64,000 nucleotides of DNA from JACJYC01 sp964558465 (GTDB lineage Bacteria; Bacteroidota; Bacteroidia; Chitinophagales; Saprospiraceae), in contig CAZLEF010000019.1 in assembly GCA_964558465.1 (NCBI GenBank), forward strand, positions 35,626-99,625, written 5' to 3'. Shown piece by piece: positions 25,880 to 35,000 of the stretch. Each line of letters starts with the position of its first letter. Position 1 is the first letter of the stretch. Position numbers and translations under genes: made by a program. The notes under the pieces are model-generated. The model was not told the origin of the DNA. It did no database searches and was given only the letters and a program-made list of their open reading frames with translations.

Positions 25880-27199
25880 TTACATTTCCCGTTTAGGGTC
25901 AAACCCTTCCAGGTAATCCGCCACCCGCCGCAGGAACGACCCGCCCAGGAACCCGTCCACCACCCGGTGGTCGTAGGAGAGGGACAGGAACATCATCTGC
26001 CGCACGGCAATCAGGTCGCCGTATTCGGTTTCCACCACGGCCGGCTTTTTGCGGATGGCGCCGGTGGCCATGATGGCCGCCTGGGGCTGGTTGATGATCG
26101 GGGTACCCATGACATTGCCGAAGGTGCCGACATTGGTCAGGGTAAAGGTGCCGTCCTGGATCTCTTCCGGTTTGAGTTTGCCGGTTCGGGCCCGCTCCGC
26201 CAGGTCGTTGACCACTTTGGTGAGGCCAGCCAGATTCAGCTGATCGGCGCCTTTGATAACCGGAACGATGAGGTTGCCGCTGGGCAGCGCGGTCGCCATA
26301 CCGATGTTCACGTCTTTTTTGACGATGATCCGGGTTCCGTCGACCGATACATTGATCATCGGAAAATCGCGGATGGCTTTGGCTACGGCCTCTACAAAAA
26401 TGGGCGTGAAAGTGATCTTTTCGTTGTACCGTTTCAGGTATTCGTCCTTCACCCGGTTGCGCCAGTTGACCAGGTTGGTCACGTCGGCTTCAACAAAGGA
26501 AGTGACATGGGGCGAGGTATGTTTGGAGTGCACCATGTGTTCCGCGATGAGCTTGCGCATCCGGTCCATTTCCACGATCTCCACATTGCCCGACAAACTG
26601 ACGGCTGGAGGTGCAGCGGATTGCGGCGCCGGTTTGGCAACCGCCGGTTGGGGCGCGGCTGCGGGCGGTTCCTCCCGGTTTTCCACGTAGGCCAGAATGT
26701 CCTTTTTGGTAACCCGGCCGTGCATACCGGATCCCGGAACCTGTTCCAGTTCCTGCATGCTGATCTTTTCGGTTTTGGCGATATTGCGGACCAGGGGTGA
26801 ATAAAACCGGCCGCTTTCGCCGACGGCATGGGGGGCTGCGGCAGGCTCGTTCACAGGCAGATCCGTCGCTTTCTCCTTCGAGTGGCCATTGGAAGTGATT
26901 TCCCGGACAGGGTTTTCCGAAGCCACAGAAGGGGACGCAAGGGGCTGGTTTCCTTCACCTTCCGTAGCAATGACCGCAATTACTTTTCCGATCGCTACGG
27001 TATCATTTTCCTGGAAGAGGATCTCCACGATCTTTCCGCTGATCGGCGAAGGCACTTCGGAGTCTACCTTGTCGGTCGCAATTTCAAGGATGGTTTCATC
27101 CACCTCTACAGAGTCGCCTACCTGCTTGTTCCACTTCAGGATGGTTGCTTCCATGATGCTTTCGCCCATTTTGGGCATGATCAACTCTACTTTCGCCAT
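25880..27199 (-). CDS. 2-oxo acid dehydrogenase E2 (dihydrolipoamide acyltransferase)
   Basis: 439 residues from the ATG at 27199 (MAKVELIMPKMGESIMEAT). One N-terminal lipoyl domain with the modified lysine in EIATDKVDSEVPSP (K44); a peripheral subunit-binding domain (FYSPLVRNIAKTEKISMQEL, then GSGMHGRVTKKDILAYV); an Ala/Pro-rich hinge; and the catalytic domain ending in SYDHRVVDGFLGGSFLRR with the active-site His and Asp. It transfers acyl groups from lipoyl-lysine to CoA in a pyruvate, branched-chain or 2-oxoglutarate complex. No E1 or E3 genes adjoin, which is frequent in Bacteroidota. The long upstream in-frame extension runs into palindromic repeats and is unlikely to be coding. Confidence 0.93.
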   Translation of the reverse strand: MAKVELIMPKMGESIMEATILKWNKQVGDSVEVDETILEIATDKVDSEVPSPISGKIVEILFQENDTVAIGKVIAVIATEGEGNQPLASPSVASENPVREITSNGHSKEKATDLPVNEPAAAPHAVGESGRFYSPLVRNIAKTEKISMQELEQVPGSGMHGRVTKKDILAYVENREEPPAAAPQPAVAKPAPQSAAPPAVSLSGNVEIVEMDRMRKLIAEHMVHSKHTSPHVTSFVEADVTNLVNWRNRVKDEYLKRYNEKITFTPIFVEAVAKAIRDFPMINVSVDGTRIIVKKDVNIGMATALPSGNLIVPVIKGADQLNLAGLTKVVNDLAERARTGKLKPEEIQDGTFTLTNVGTFGNVMGTPIINQPQAAIMATGAIRKKPAVVETEYGDLIAVRQMMFLSLSYDHRVVDGFLGGSFLRRVADYLEGFDPKREM

Positions 27200-27211
27200 T
27201 GGTTTTATTTT

Positions 27212-27364
27212 GTACAGCCGACCTCTGGTCGGCGTTTTCAACTTGTACCGCCGACCTCTGGTCGGCGCTTTTATTCAATTGAGTTCCCCGACCGGAGGTC
27301 GGGGGTACTATGCCTCGGGTCGGGTTCACTTAATCGAGTGTCCCCCGACCGGAGGTCGGGGGTA
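27212..27364. repeat. Four palindromic GACC/GGTC hairpin units
   Basis: Two copies of a GCCGACCTCTGGTCGGC palindrome (within 27212-27238 and 27245-27267) and two of a CCCCGACCGGAGGTCGGGG palindrome (27286-27308 and 27342-27364), each with a flanking GTAC. The two pairs are inverted relative to each other: GTAC precedes the first two and follows the last two. They lie between cinA (transcribed first) and E2 on the minus strand. They look like REP elements and could attenuate or stabilise the transcript. Confidence 0.8.
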
Positions 27365-27408
27365 CTATTTGGGCCAGATTCCGCAAAAATAGCGGAATTT
27401 CGCCACCC

Positions 27409-28674
27409 TCACAAAGATTTCTGCTCCATCGGGTAATGACGGTTCAAAAACCGACGCAGAAAATCCAATGCCCGCACTGCTGCAAAATCGATATTCCGGC
27501 GCCGGTCGCGGCCGGCCAGAACTTTCAGCGTTTCCACCCGCTGCGTATCGGCGACAGCTATCCAGATCGTGCCCACCGGCTTTTCGGGTGTGCCCCCGTC
27601 CGGGCCCGCAATCCCGGATATGGAGACGGCAATCCCGGCCTCGATCGCGTGCAGGGCGCCGGCGGCCATTTCCCGCACAGTTTCCTCGCTGACGGCGCCA
27701 TGAGTTTCCAGTGTACCGGCTTTCACGCCCAGCCGCATTTGTTTGACCTCATTGGCGTAGGCGATCACCGACCCTTTGAAATACCTGGAAGAACCCGCCA
27801 CGGAGGTGATCAGGTGGGCCAGATAGCCGCCGGTGCAACTTTCCGCCGTTGCGAGAAACAATCCACGGTCCAGCAGCATTTGACCGACGGCAGCTTCCAG
27901 GGTAGTGTCGTCATATCCGAAGATCAGTTCGGGGATGAGTGCGACCAGCCGGCTTTTCAGATCGTCCAGGGTCCGGTTGAGGCGGGCCTCGTCGTCATCC
28001 CGGCCGGTGAGGCGGAGCCGGACCTGGCCCAGCGACGGCAGGTAAGCCAGTTTGACATTAGCCGGAAGACTTTCTTCGAAACCCGAGATCCGTTCGGCGA
28101 TGAAAGATTCCCCTTCTCCGGAGGTCAGGATGGTGCGATGCCCGATCGGTTTGCCCCTGAAACGGGCCTTGAGCCGGGGCAACACCTCATTTTCCATCAG
28201 GTATTGCATTTCGTAAGGCACCCCCGGCATGGAAACCAGCACTTTCCCGGCCTGGTCGAACCACATTCCCGGGGCGGTGCCCATTTTATTGTTCAGGATC
28301 TCCGCGTTGGCCGGCATATAACATTGTTCCCTGAAAGCGTCGGTCATGGTGCGGTTATACCGCAACAGTACCCTTTCCACCCTTTCGTAAGTGCCGGGGT
28401 CAAAAACCAGTCCGACGCCAAAAAACTCAGCGATGGCCTTTTTGGTAATGTCATCCTTGGTCGGCCCCAACCCTCCGGTCATCAACACGACGTCTGCATC
28501 CAGCATCGCCGACCGGATGCCGTCGATGATGTCCTCGTGTACGTCGCCCAGCGAGGTGATGCGTTCGATCTTTGCCCCGATCAGGTTGAGCTGTTTGCCC
28601 ATCCAGGCGGAGTTGGTGTCGACCACCTGGCCGATCAGGATCTCATCGCCGACGGTTAAAATATGGACTTTCAT
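27409..28674 (-). CDS. cinA: CinA family protein: putative nicotinamide-nucleotide amidase
   Basis: 421 residues. The N-terminal MoCF-biosynthesis-like domain (about 1-170) opens MKVHILTVGDEILIGQVVDT and holds LMTGGLGPTKDDITK and VLVSMPGVPYEMQYL; the C-terminal domain (about 255-415) holds the amidase motif ATAESCTGGYLAHLI, with the catalytic Ser, and SISGIAGPDGGTPEKPVGT. This two-domain form also hydrolyses ADP-ribose in some species; the C domain deamidates NMN to nicotinic acid mononucleotide in NAD salvage. Start ATG at 28674 overlaps the birA stop by 4 bases (ATGA). Confidence 0.93.
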   Translation of the reverse strand: MKVHILTVGDEILIGQVVDTNSAWMGKQLNLIGAKIERITSLGDVHEDIIDGIRSAMLDADVVLMTGGLGPTKDDITKKAIAEFFGVGLVFDPGTYERVERVLLRYNRTMTDAFREQCYMPANAEILNNKMGTAPGMWFDQAGKVLVSMPGVPYEMQYLMENEVLPRLKARFRGKPIGHRTILTSGEGESFIAERISGFEESLPANVKLAYLPSLGQVRLRLTGRDDDEARLNRTLDDLKSRLVALIPELIFGYDDTTLEAAVGQMLLDRGLFLATAESCTGGYLAHLITSVAGSSRYFKGSVIAYANEVKQMRLGVKAGTLETHGAVSEETVREMAAGALHAIEAGIAVSISGIAGPDGGTPEKPVGTIWIAVADTQRVETLKVLAGRDRRRNIDFAAVRALDFLRRFLNRHYPMEQKSL

Positions 28675-29504
28675 GGTTGGTGTATGAAACGGATTTGTTT
28701 GATGTCAAAATGTTCAGGCTGGCCGTTTTCCGGCAGGACGATCAATTTGCCGTTATCGTCCACCCCCTTGACGGCGCCTTTGAAAACCTCCCCGTCCGGG
28801 TGTTCAAACCAGGCAGATTCCTCCAGGCGGTATAAACGCTGGGTATAGACCTCGCTCAGCGCCAGGTACCGCCCTTCCCGGAGTTGAAGGTAGCGGTTTT
28901 CGAGGGTTTGAAACAACCGGTTCAGTACTTCATCCAGATCGACATCCCTCTTGCCTGCCGCGAGGCTGACCGACCCCGGGTTGGGCAGGTCCGGAGGGAA
29001 AACTTTTTGGTTGACATTGATCCCGATGCCGATCACCGAACTTTGGATGAGGGCGCCGGACAGTACGTTCTGGATCAGGATCCCTGCGATTTTTTTGTTC
29101 TGCCAATAGAGGTCGTTGGGCCATTTGATGGACAGGTTGCCGGCCAGATAATGCGAAAGGCAATCAAAAACACCGAGGGCTATCGCCATATTCAGAAAGA
29201 ACTGGCGCCCGGCCTGGAGGAAAACGGGGTAAAGGATCACGCTGAAAGTCAGGTTTTTATCCGGTTCGGAAACCCAGCCGCTGCCAATTTGTCCGCGGCC
29301 GTCCCATTGTTCGCAGGCCTTAATGACAGTTCCCTCTGCTGGCCTGCTTTTTGTGAGTAATTCAGAGGCATAAACATTGGTGGAAGCCAGTTTTTGAAAA
29401 TCAAGGACAACTTTTCCGATAAAAAGCGTGTCATTTGCAATCAAGAATGGAATTTTTTTTAATTTTAATGGATTATTCAGAACATTGGAAACACTCCCCG
29501 GCAA
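28671..29504 (-). CDS. birA: Biotin--[acetyl-CoA-carboxylase] ligase
   Basis: 277 residues. The BPL catalytic core contains ACEQWDGRGQIGSGWVS (the GRGRxG-type ATP/biotin loop, here GRGQIG), SIKWPNDLYWQNKKIAGIL with the catalytic Lys, and SSVIGIGINVNQKVFPPDL; the C-terminal SH3-like domain is present. There is no N-terminal HTH, so it is the short class that biotinylates but does not repress. The ATG at 29504 places the start 37 nt downstream of a good -7 element; a later Met is possible but would shorten the first strand. It overlaps cinA by 4 bases and is likely co-transcribed with it. Confidence 0.93.
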   Translation of the reverse strand: MPGSVSNVLNNPLKLKKIPFLIANDTLFIGKVVLDFQKLASTNVYASELLTKSRPAEGTVIKACEQWDGRGQIGSGWVSEPDKNLTFSVILYPVFLQAGRQFFLNMAIALGVFDCLSHYLAGNLSIKWPNDLYWQNKKIAGILIQNVLSGALIQSSVIGIGINVNQKVFPPDLPNPGSVSLAAGKRDVDLDEVLNRLFQTLENRYLQLREGRYLALSEVYTQRLYRLEESAWFEHPDGEVFKGAVKGVDDNGKLIVLPENGQPEHFDIKQIRFIHQP

Positions 29505-29541
29505 TGCGGCGGATGTCCGACTGCACGGAGGTATCTTATCA

Positions 29542-29571
29542 CAAAACTAGCGCTAAATTTTGAATACACAA
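29542..29571 (-). promoter_or_regulatory. Predicted promoter of birA-cinA
   Basis: On the minus strand TTG at 29571-29569, 19-nt spacer, then TAGTTTTG at 29549-29542: an exact fit to the Bacteroidota consensus TTG-N19-TAnnTTTG. It overlaps the start region of the divergent rsfS gene. Confidence 0.6.
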
Positions 29572-29952
29572 GCCAGACTGAGCAAGCCAAAACCAAATGT
29601 GGACCTAACGGATCTGAATGATCTGATCATTGACAGCATCCAGGACATCAAAGGCAAAAAAATTGTCAAACTGGACCTCCGGCACATAGAAGAAGCCCCT
29701 GCGGATTATTTCATCATCTGCGAAGGCGACTCGAATACCCAGGTCAAAGGTATAACGGATAATGTCCATCGGCGGGTTCGGGAAGAAGCCCGCCTCCAGC
29801 CCAACCATATCGAAGGGGAGAAAAATGCCCATTGGATCTGCATGGATTATTTCTCCACCGTTGTGCATGTTTTTTATCGTGAGACCCGTACCTTTTATGA
29901 CCTGGAGCGGTTATGGAGCGACGCAAAGTTTACCGAATTTGAAACCCTCTGA
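29560..29952 (+). CDS. rsfS: Ribosome silencing factor RsfS
   Basis: 130 residues. Family motifs: LIIDSIQDIKGKKIVKLDLR, ADYFIICEGDSNTQVKGI and HWICMDYFSTVVHVFYRETR, followed by FYDLERLWSDA. RsfS binds ribosomal protein uL14 and blocks joining of 30S and 50S subunits in slow growth. The start is uncertain: TTG at 29560 gives the full length, GTG at 29596 is an alternative (starting VDLTDLNDLI), and no in-frame ATG is available. ftsH follows 29 bp downstream on the same strand. Confidence 0.9.
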   Translation: MNTQARLSKPKPNVDLTDLNDLIIDSIQDIKGKKIVKLDLRHIEEAPADYFIICEGDSNTQVKGITDNVHRRVREEARLQPNHIEGEKNAHWICMDYFSTVVHVFYRETRTFYDLERLWSDAKFTEFETL

Positions 29953-29981
29953 CAACCGTTGGCCTAAAAAAGCACGAGTAA

Positions 29982-31931
29982 ATGGAGAATGAAAATAACC
30001 GGAATAATTCCGGTGGATTGAAGTTTAATTTTTTCTGGATTTACGGTGTGATTGCCGTCTGTTTCCTGGTGTTGACCTTTGTATTCGCTGCAGGCGGCTC
30101 CAAAGAAACCAAAAAAACACCCAAAGACCTGGTTGCCATGCTCGCCGACCGGGCGGTTGCAAGGCTGGTGGTGATCAATGAAAAAAAAGCCCATATCACG
30201 CTCAAATCCGAAAAACTGAGCGACCCGAAATACAAAGACGCCGCCAAATCCGGGTGGGGCAAAGAGCGTTTTCACTATTGGATGGAAACAGGCCCCGACT
30301 TTGACGACCTGGTCAAAGATGTCCAGACGGAAAACAATACCCCCCGGGAGGAATGGATCTACCCGGACCACGAAGTTCGCCAGGATCTGCTCAAGGACTT
30401 CCTCCGGTTCATGCTGCCCATCATCGTCCTGGTGCTGATCATGTTGTTCATCATGCGCCGGATAACCGGCGGCGGCGGAGGCGGCGGCGCCCAGATCTTT
30501 AACATCGGAAAGTCGAAGGCGACCTTGTTTGACGAAAACAGCAAGGTCAACCTCACCTTTGCCGATGTAGCCGGGCTGGATGAGGCTAAAGAAGAGGTCA
30601 TTGAGATCGTCGACTTCCTGAAGACCCCTAAAAAATATACGGCCCTGGGCGGCAAAATCCCAAAAGGCGTTTTATTGGTCGGCGCGCCCGGCACCGGTAA
30701 AACCTTGCTGGCCAAAGCGGTCGCCGGTGAAGCAGGCGTACCCTTCTTTTCCATTTCGGGATCTGATTTTGTGGAAATGTTTGTCGGCGTCGGCGCCTCC
30801 AGGGTGCGGGATCTTTTCCGGCAGGCCCGCGAAAAGGCGCCTTGCATCGTATTCATCGACGAGATCGATGCCGTGGGCAGGGCCAGGGGGCGCGGCAATT
30901 TCCAGGGCAGCAACGACGAACGGGAAAACACCCTCAATCAATTGCTGGTGGAAATGGACGGCTTCAGTACCGACAAGGGCGTCATTCTCATGGCTGCTAC
31001 CAACCGGCCGGACGTTCTGGACACCGCTTTGATGCGCCCCGGCCGCTTTGACCGGGTGATCGGCATTGACCTTCCGGATTTAAAAGGCAGGGAAGCCATT
31101 TTCAGCGTCCACCTGAAAAACATCAAAAAAGCGCCGGATGTAGACGCTTCCGCGCTTTCAGAAATGACCCCCGGGTTTGCCGGCGCTGAAATTGCCAATG
31201 TTTGCAACGAGGCGGCCCTGATCGCTGCCAGGCGGAATAAAAAGGCGGTGGACATGGATGATTTCAATTCGGCCCTGGACCGTGTGATTGCCGGTCTTGA
31301 AAAGAAAAACAAGCTGATCTCTCCGGAGGAAAAAGAGGTGATCGCCTATCACGAAGCCGGTCACGCCGTCTGCGGCTGGTACCTCGAACACGCTTCTCCG
31401 TTGGTAAAAGTCACCATCGTACCCCGCAACGACAAGCTGGGTTTTGCCCAGTATCTGCCCAAAGAAGAGTACATCACGCGGACTGAACAGTTGCTCGACC
31501 GGATCTGTATGGCCTATGGCGGCCGTGCTGCCGAAACGATTGTTTTTGGAAAAGTGTCCACCGGGGCTCAAAACGACCTGGATCAGGTGACCAAAATGGC
31601 TTATAGCATGGTTACCATGTTTGGCATGAATGAAAAAGTCGGCCAGGTTTCCTTCCACAGCTTGTCGCAGGATGTTTTTCAAAGGCCATTCTCCGATGAA
31701 ACTGCCTTTATGATTGACGAGGAAGTGCGGGGTTTGCTCCACCTTCAGTTTGAAAGGGCCAAACAACTGCTTTCAGAGCGGCGTGAAGAACTGGAAAAGC
31801 TGGCTCAGGCTCTGCTTGAAAAAGAAGTGTTGCACAAGTCGGCAGTGGAACTGTTGATCGGTCCAAGGCCTCATCCGGTGGAAAACAGCAATACGCACCG
31901 GGGGGCTTCGGTTCCGACGAACAGCCTTTGA
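29982..31931 (+). CDS. ftsH: ATP-dependent zinc metalloprotease FtsH
   Basis: 649 residues. Two membrane helices (about 17-37 and 141-158) bracket a periplasmic domain; a Gly-rich linker (seven Gly near 163-169) follows. The AAA module has Walker A GAPGTGKT at 234-241, Walker B CIVFIDEIDAVGRARG, second region of homology ATNRPDVLDTALMRPGRFDR; the protease has HEAGH at 457-461 and the distal Asp in ARNDLDQVT-like TGAQNDLDQVTKMA. It degrades membrane and regulatory proteins from the inner membrane. It probably forms an operon with rsfS, a common pairing in Bacteroidota. Confidence 0.97.
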   Translation: MENENNRNNSGGLKFNFFWIYGVIAVCFLVLTFVFAAGGSKETKKTPKDLVAMLADRAVARLVVINEKKAHITLKSEKLSDPKYKDAAKSGWGKERFHYWMETGPDFDDLVKDVQTENNTPREEWIYPDHEVRQDLLKDFLRFMLPIIVLVLIMLFIMRRITGGGGGGGAQIFNIGKSKATLFDENSKVNLTFADVAGLDEAKEEVIEIVDFLKTPKKYTALGGKIPKGVLLVGAPGTGKTLLAKAVAGEAGVPFFSISGSDFVEMFVGVGASRVRDLFRQAREKAPCIVFIDEIDAVGRARGRGNFQGSNDERENTLNQLLVEMDGFSTDKGVILMAATNRPDVLDTALMRPGRFDRVIGIDLPDLKGREAIFSVHLKNIKKAPDVDASALSEMTPGFAGAEIANVCNEAALIAARRNKKAVDMDDFNSALDRVIAGLEKKNKLISPEEKEVIAYHEAGHAVCGWYLEHASPLVKVTIVPRNDKLGFAQYLPKEEYITRTEQLLDRICMAYGGRAAETIVFGKVSTGAQNDLDQVTKMAYSMVTMFGMNEKVGQVSFHSLSQDVFQRPFSDETAFMIDEEVRGLLHLQFERAKQLLSERREELEKLAQALLEKEVLHKSAVELLIGPRPHPVENSNTHRGASVPTNSL

Positions 31932-32048
31932 TGATTTGTTGATTTGTTGATTTGTTGATTTGTTGAATTGTTGATTTGTTGAATTGTTGATTTGTTGATT
32001 CGAAACGGCAGCCCTCGTATCAACGCATCAACAAATCATCGAATCAAC
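31932..32048. repeat. GATTTGTT tandem repeat with inverted arm between convergent genes
   Basis: About eight copies of GTTGATTT/GTTGAATT run from 31932 to 32000, then a short unique loop (CGAAACGGCAGCCCTCGTA) and the reverse-complement arm ATCAACGCATCAACAAATC to 32048. It separates ftsH from the convergent WG-repeat gene and can fold into a long hairpin. Confidence 0.75.
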
Positions 32049-32073
32049 ATCCTAACCACCCTGTTTCATGGAA

Positions 32074-35000
32074 TCAATTTCTCAACTCCCATAGCCACCT
32101 CCCGTTCCGGTTGATGTACCCGATCTTTTCGCCCAGTTCAACCCGGAAGATATTGCCGTCCATCAGATCGATCTGGTCGAAGTGGGCGGGAATTAAAGGG
32201 GTTCCATCCGCTTTGAGGACGCCAAAGGCGGGCGGGCGTGTAATAAACAGGCTGCCGGTTGGGTCGATCGCCGCATATTTGGTCGGAATGACGGTCATGC
32301 CGTTCCGGTTGATCAATCCCTGGCGCCAGGACAGTTTCACCATGGCCACGCCGTTTTCGAAGGCATTGATCTCCTGAAAATGCCGGTCAAAAAGGTTTTT
32401 TTCGTCCTGGCCCGCATAAAAACAGGGCAGGTTTTTATCCGGCGGGCGGTTGTCTCTGATACCGAATATGCCGTTTTCATAAAACAAAATATGACCGACC
32501 CCCATCGGAACGGTTTTGCCCAACCGGTTGATCATTTTGCGACTTTTATCGTCGAAATTTTCCACCTGCACCAGGGCCAGGCTGTCGCTGAACGGCGAAA
32601 CCCAGTCAAAAGCGCCTTCAAAAGCCTGTGCGCCGGTGGTGTCGAGGTAAACCCAGGTTCGTTTATTGACCCCCCGGGCGGCGATCAGGCCTTCGGAGAG
32701 TTCACCCAAACGGTCAAAAGCCACCGGGATCACCTCTTTTCCCCTGCGGTTGACCAAGCCGTATAATTTTCCGCTTTTCACCACGGCAAAACCCGCTTTG
32801 AATGGACCGATCTCCTGGTACTTGACCGGGCTTAACACTGCTCCCCGGTTGTCGACGAGGCATTTCATTCCGGACCGGAAGCTTTCCATGGCCACTGCCA
32901 GGCCCAGCTCGTTGAACGGGTAGATCCGTTCAAATCTTTCCGGTTTTAAAACGGTTTCGCCCTCTGTATTGATGAGGCCCGTCCTGGATTTCATGACCAC
33001 CCGCGCAACGCCGTGGCTGAAGTCGAACGCCTTGACGTATACCGGTTCTATTTTTACGTTTCCTTTCCGATCCAGGAATCCATATTTGTATCTGCTTTTG
33101 AAAAGGCAGCGGCCGCTGTGGAAATTATAAACCGTGTCGATGGTCATTCCGGCGTCTGCGGTTGAAAAAACCTGGTTTCCGGTGGTGTCCATAAAAATCC
33201 AATGGTCATCCAGCAGAACGGCAACCAGTCCCTCCGAAAAATCGTGCACTTTTTTGAACCGGCAAGGGAGGATTTCCTCCCCGGTCTCGTTGATAAAACC
33301 CCAGAGGGAATCCTGCATTACCCTGCAAAAACCCGCTTTGAAATCGCCGCGGCGGGTATAATCGCGATTAAAAACTTCCCAGCCTTTCTGGTTGAAAATC
33401 AAGGTTTTCTGCCCCTTTTCCGTCGTCTTCCAATTGCCGTAAAAGCCTGAAATTCCGAGGTATGAAAAGGGGATGACGATGTTGTTATTCCGGTCGATGA
33501 CTCCCCATTCTCCATCCTTCATGGCTTCTGCCCGGCCATTGCCGTCGAAATATTCCAGGAAATCATATTGGGGCCGGATCACCCAGTTGCCGCTGGTATC
33601 GATGAAACCCCATTCGGGTTGGGACCCTTCACCGGCATCCAGGCATAAGGGCGTCTCCCGCCAGGTCTGGTTGGAAACGGAGGATAAACAATATTTTCTG
33701 GCCAGGTTGTAGATGGTTTCCAACTGGAATTTGAGCTGATTCGGGTCTTTGACGGGTTGCAGGCGCCCGGCGACGGCGGCGACGGCTACTCCGTTGACAA
33801 ATTCTCCGATATAGGAAAACCGCAGCGATTCGCCGGCCTTATTCTTTTTTTCCTGTCCGTTGCGGCCGGCAAGCCCAAATTTTCCATCCTGGTCAATGAA
33901 TACGGCCAGGGGAAGGCCCCTTTCAAAATCATGCCTCCGGAGGCCGATCCATTTGAACGGGGTGATCATTTGACCGTCATTGTGGCTGAATATCGAAAAC
34001 TGGCAAAGGCGGTCGTCGCCCACTCCAACCGTTTCTGTAAATTGGTTGACCACAAACTGTTCTTTGGAGAATACCAGGCTCAGGCCGGGTTCGAGGATAT
34101 GACTCACCTGTCTGTAAACCGGAGGCAAAACCCAAAAGGTGTCCCGGGATTTCTGGGTCTCCTTGAGCCCCCACGACCTGGTGGATTTGTTGTCGAAGGC
34201 CCAGAGCCATTTTGATTCGGGAACGCCGTAGGACGGAAACTGGTCGACATAACTGATTTCTGCCGGTCTTGGGGGCGGTTTCTTTCTGACTGCTTCTTTA
34301 ATGGGCAAATCATCTTCATATCCGATGCGAAGGTTAAAAACCTGGCCGTAGTCCTGTACGTCGACCACTTTTCCGGTTGAATCCACCCGGAACAGGCTGA
34401 CCGAATCCTGGCGGAAGGCTTTGATGTACTGGCTGTCCTGCTGGATCAGGTCGTACATCGGCGGGATGATCTGCTCCATTTTCCGGTTGACCATGCCGTA
34501 GTTCCGGTTCCTGATCACAATGGCCAGGCCGTTCCGGAAATCAAAGATCCGGGCATATTCGCAGGCCAGGACGGTATCCTTTCTGGCCAGGTCGACCAGC
34601 CCCCAAAAGCGGTTCTTCACCCGGAATACCGTTCCAATGCCCGGGGCAATGCTGTCGTAGGCAGGCCGGAGCACTTCGGTTCCGAGGCTGTCCAGTATGC
34701 CCGTTCCGGCCGGAAGGTTGCATGCGATGTACCCGGAATTGAGGGGGTGAAAATCCAGGTAAATTTTGTTTGGGAAGGAAAAGGTGTCCCTGCGATCGAA
34801 GCGATACAAGCGGGGGGTATAGCGGGTAGAATCCCAGAGTTCGAGGAAATGGCCGTTCAACGGTTGTATGGCTACCCATGGATTGGCAGAAAGCGGCCGG
34901 CCTGTACTGTCAAACACAGACCAGGACCCGGGGTTGGTTTGGGCAGCTATAAAATCGGGATGATGGGCTTTAATATCCAGGTAATAGCCGGGTAAAACGG

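Noticed and set aside
25859..28659. Long plus-strand frames opposite E2 and cinA (313 and 407 codons)
   Set aside because: Shadows produced by GC-rich codons of clearly recognised minus-strand genes; His/Gly/Asp-rich without motifs.
31932..32048. Possible CRISPR array
   Set aside because: Units of 8-10 bp repeat directly with no spacers, and no cas genes; these are simple tandem repeats with inverted arms. The same holds for the other arrays.
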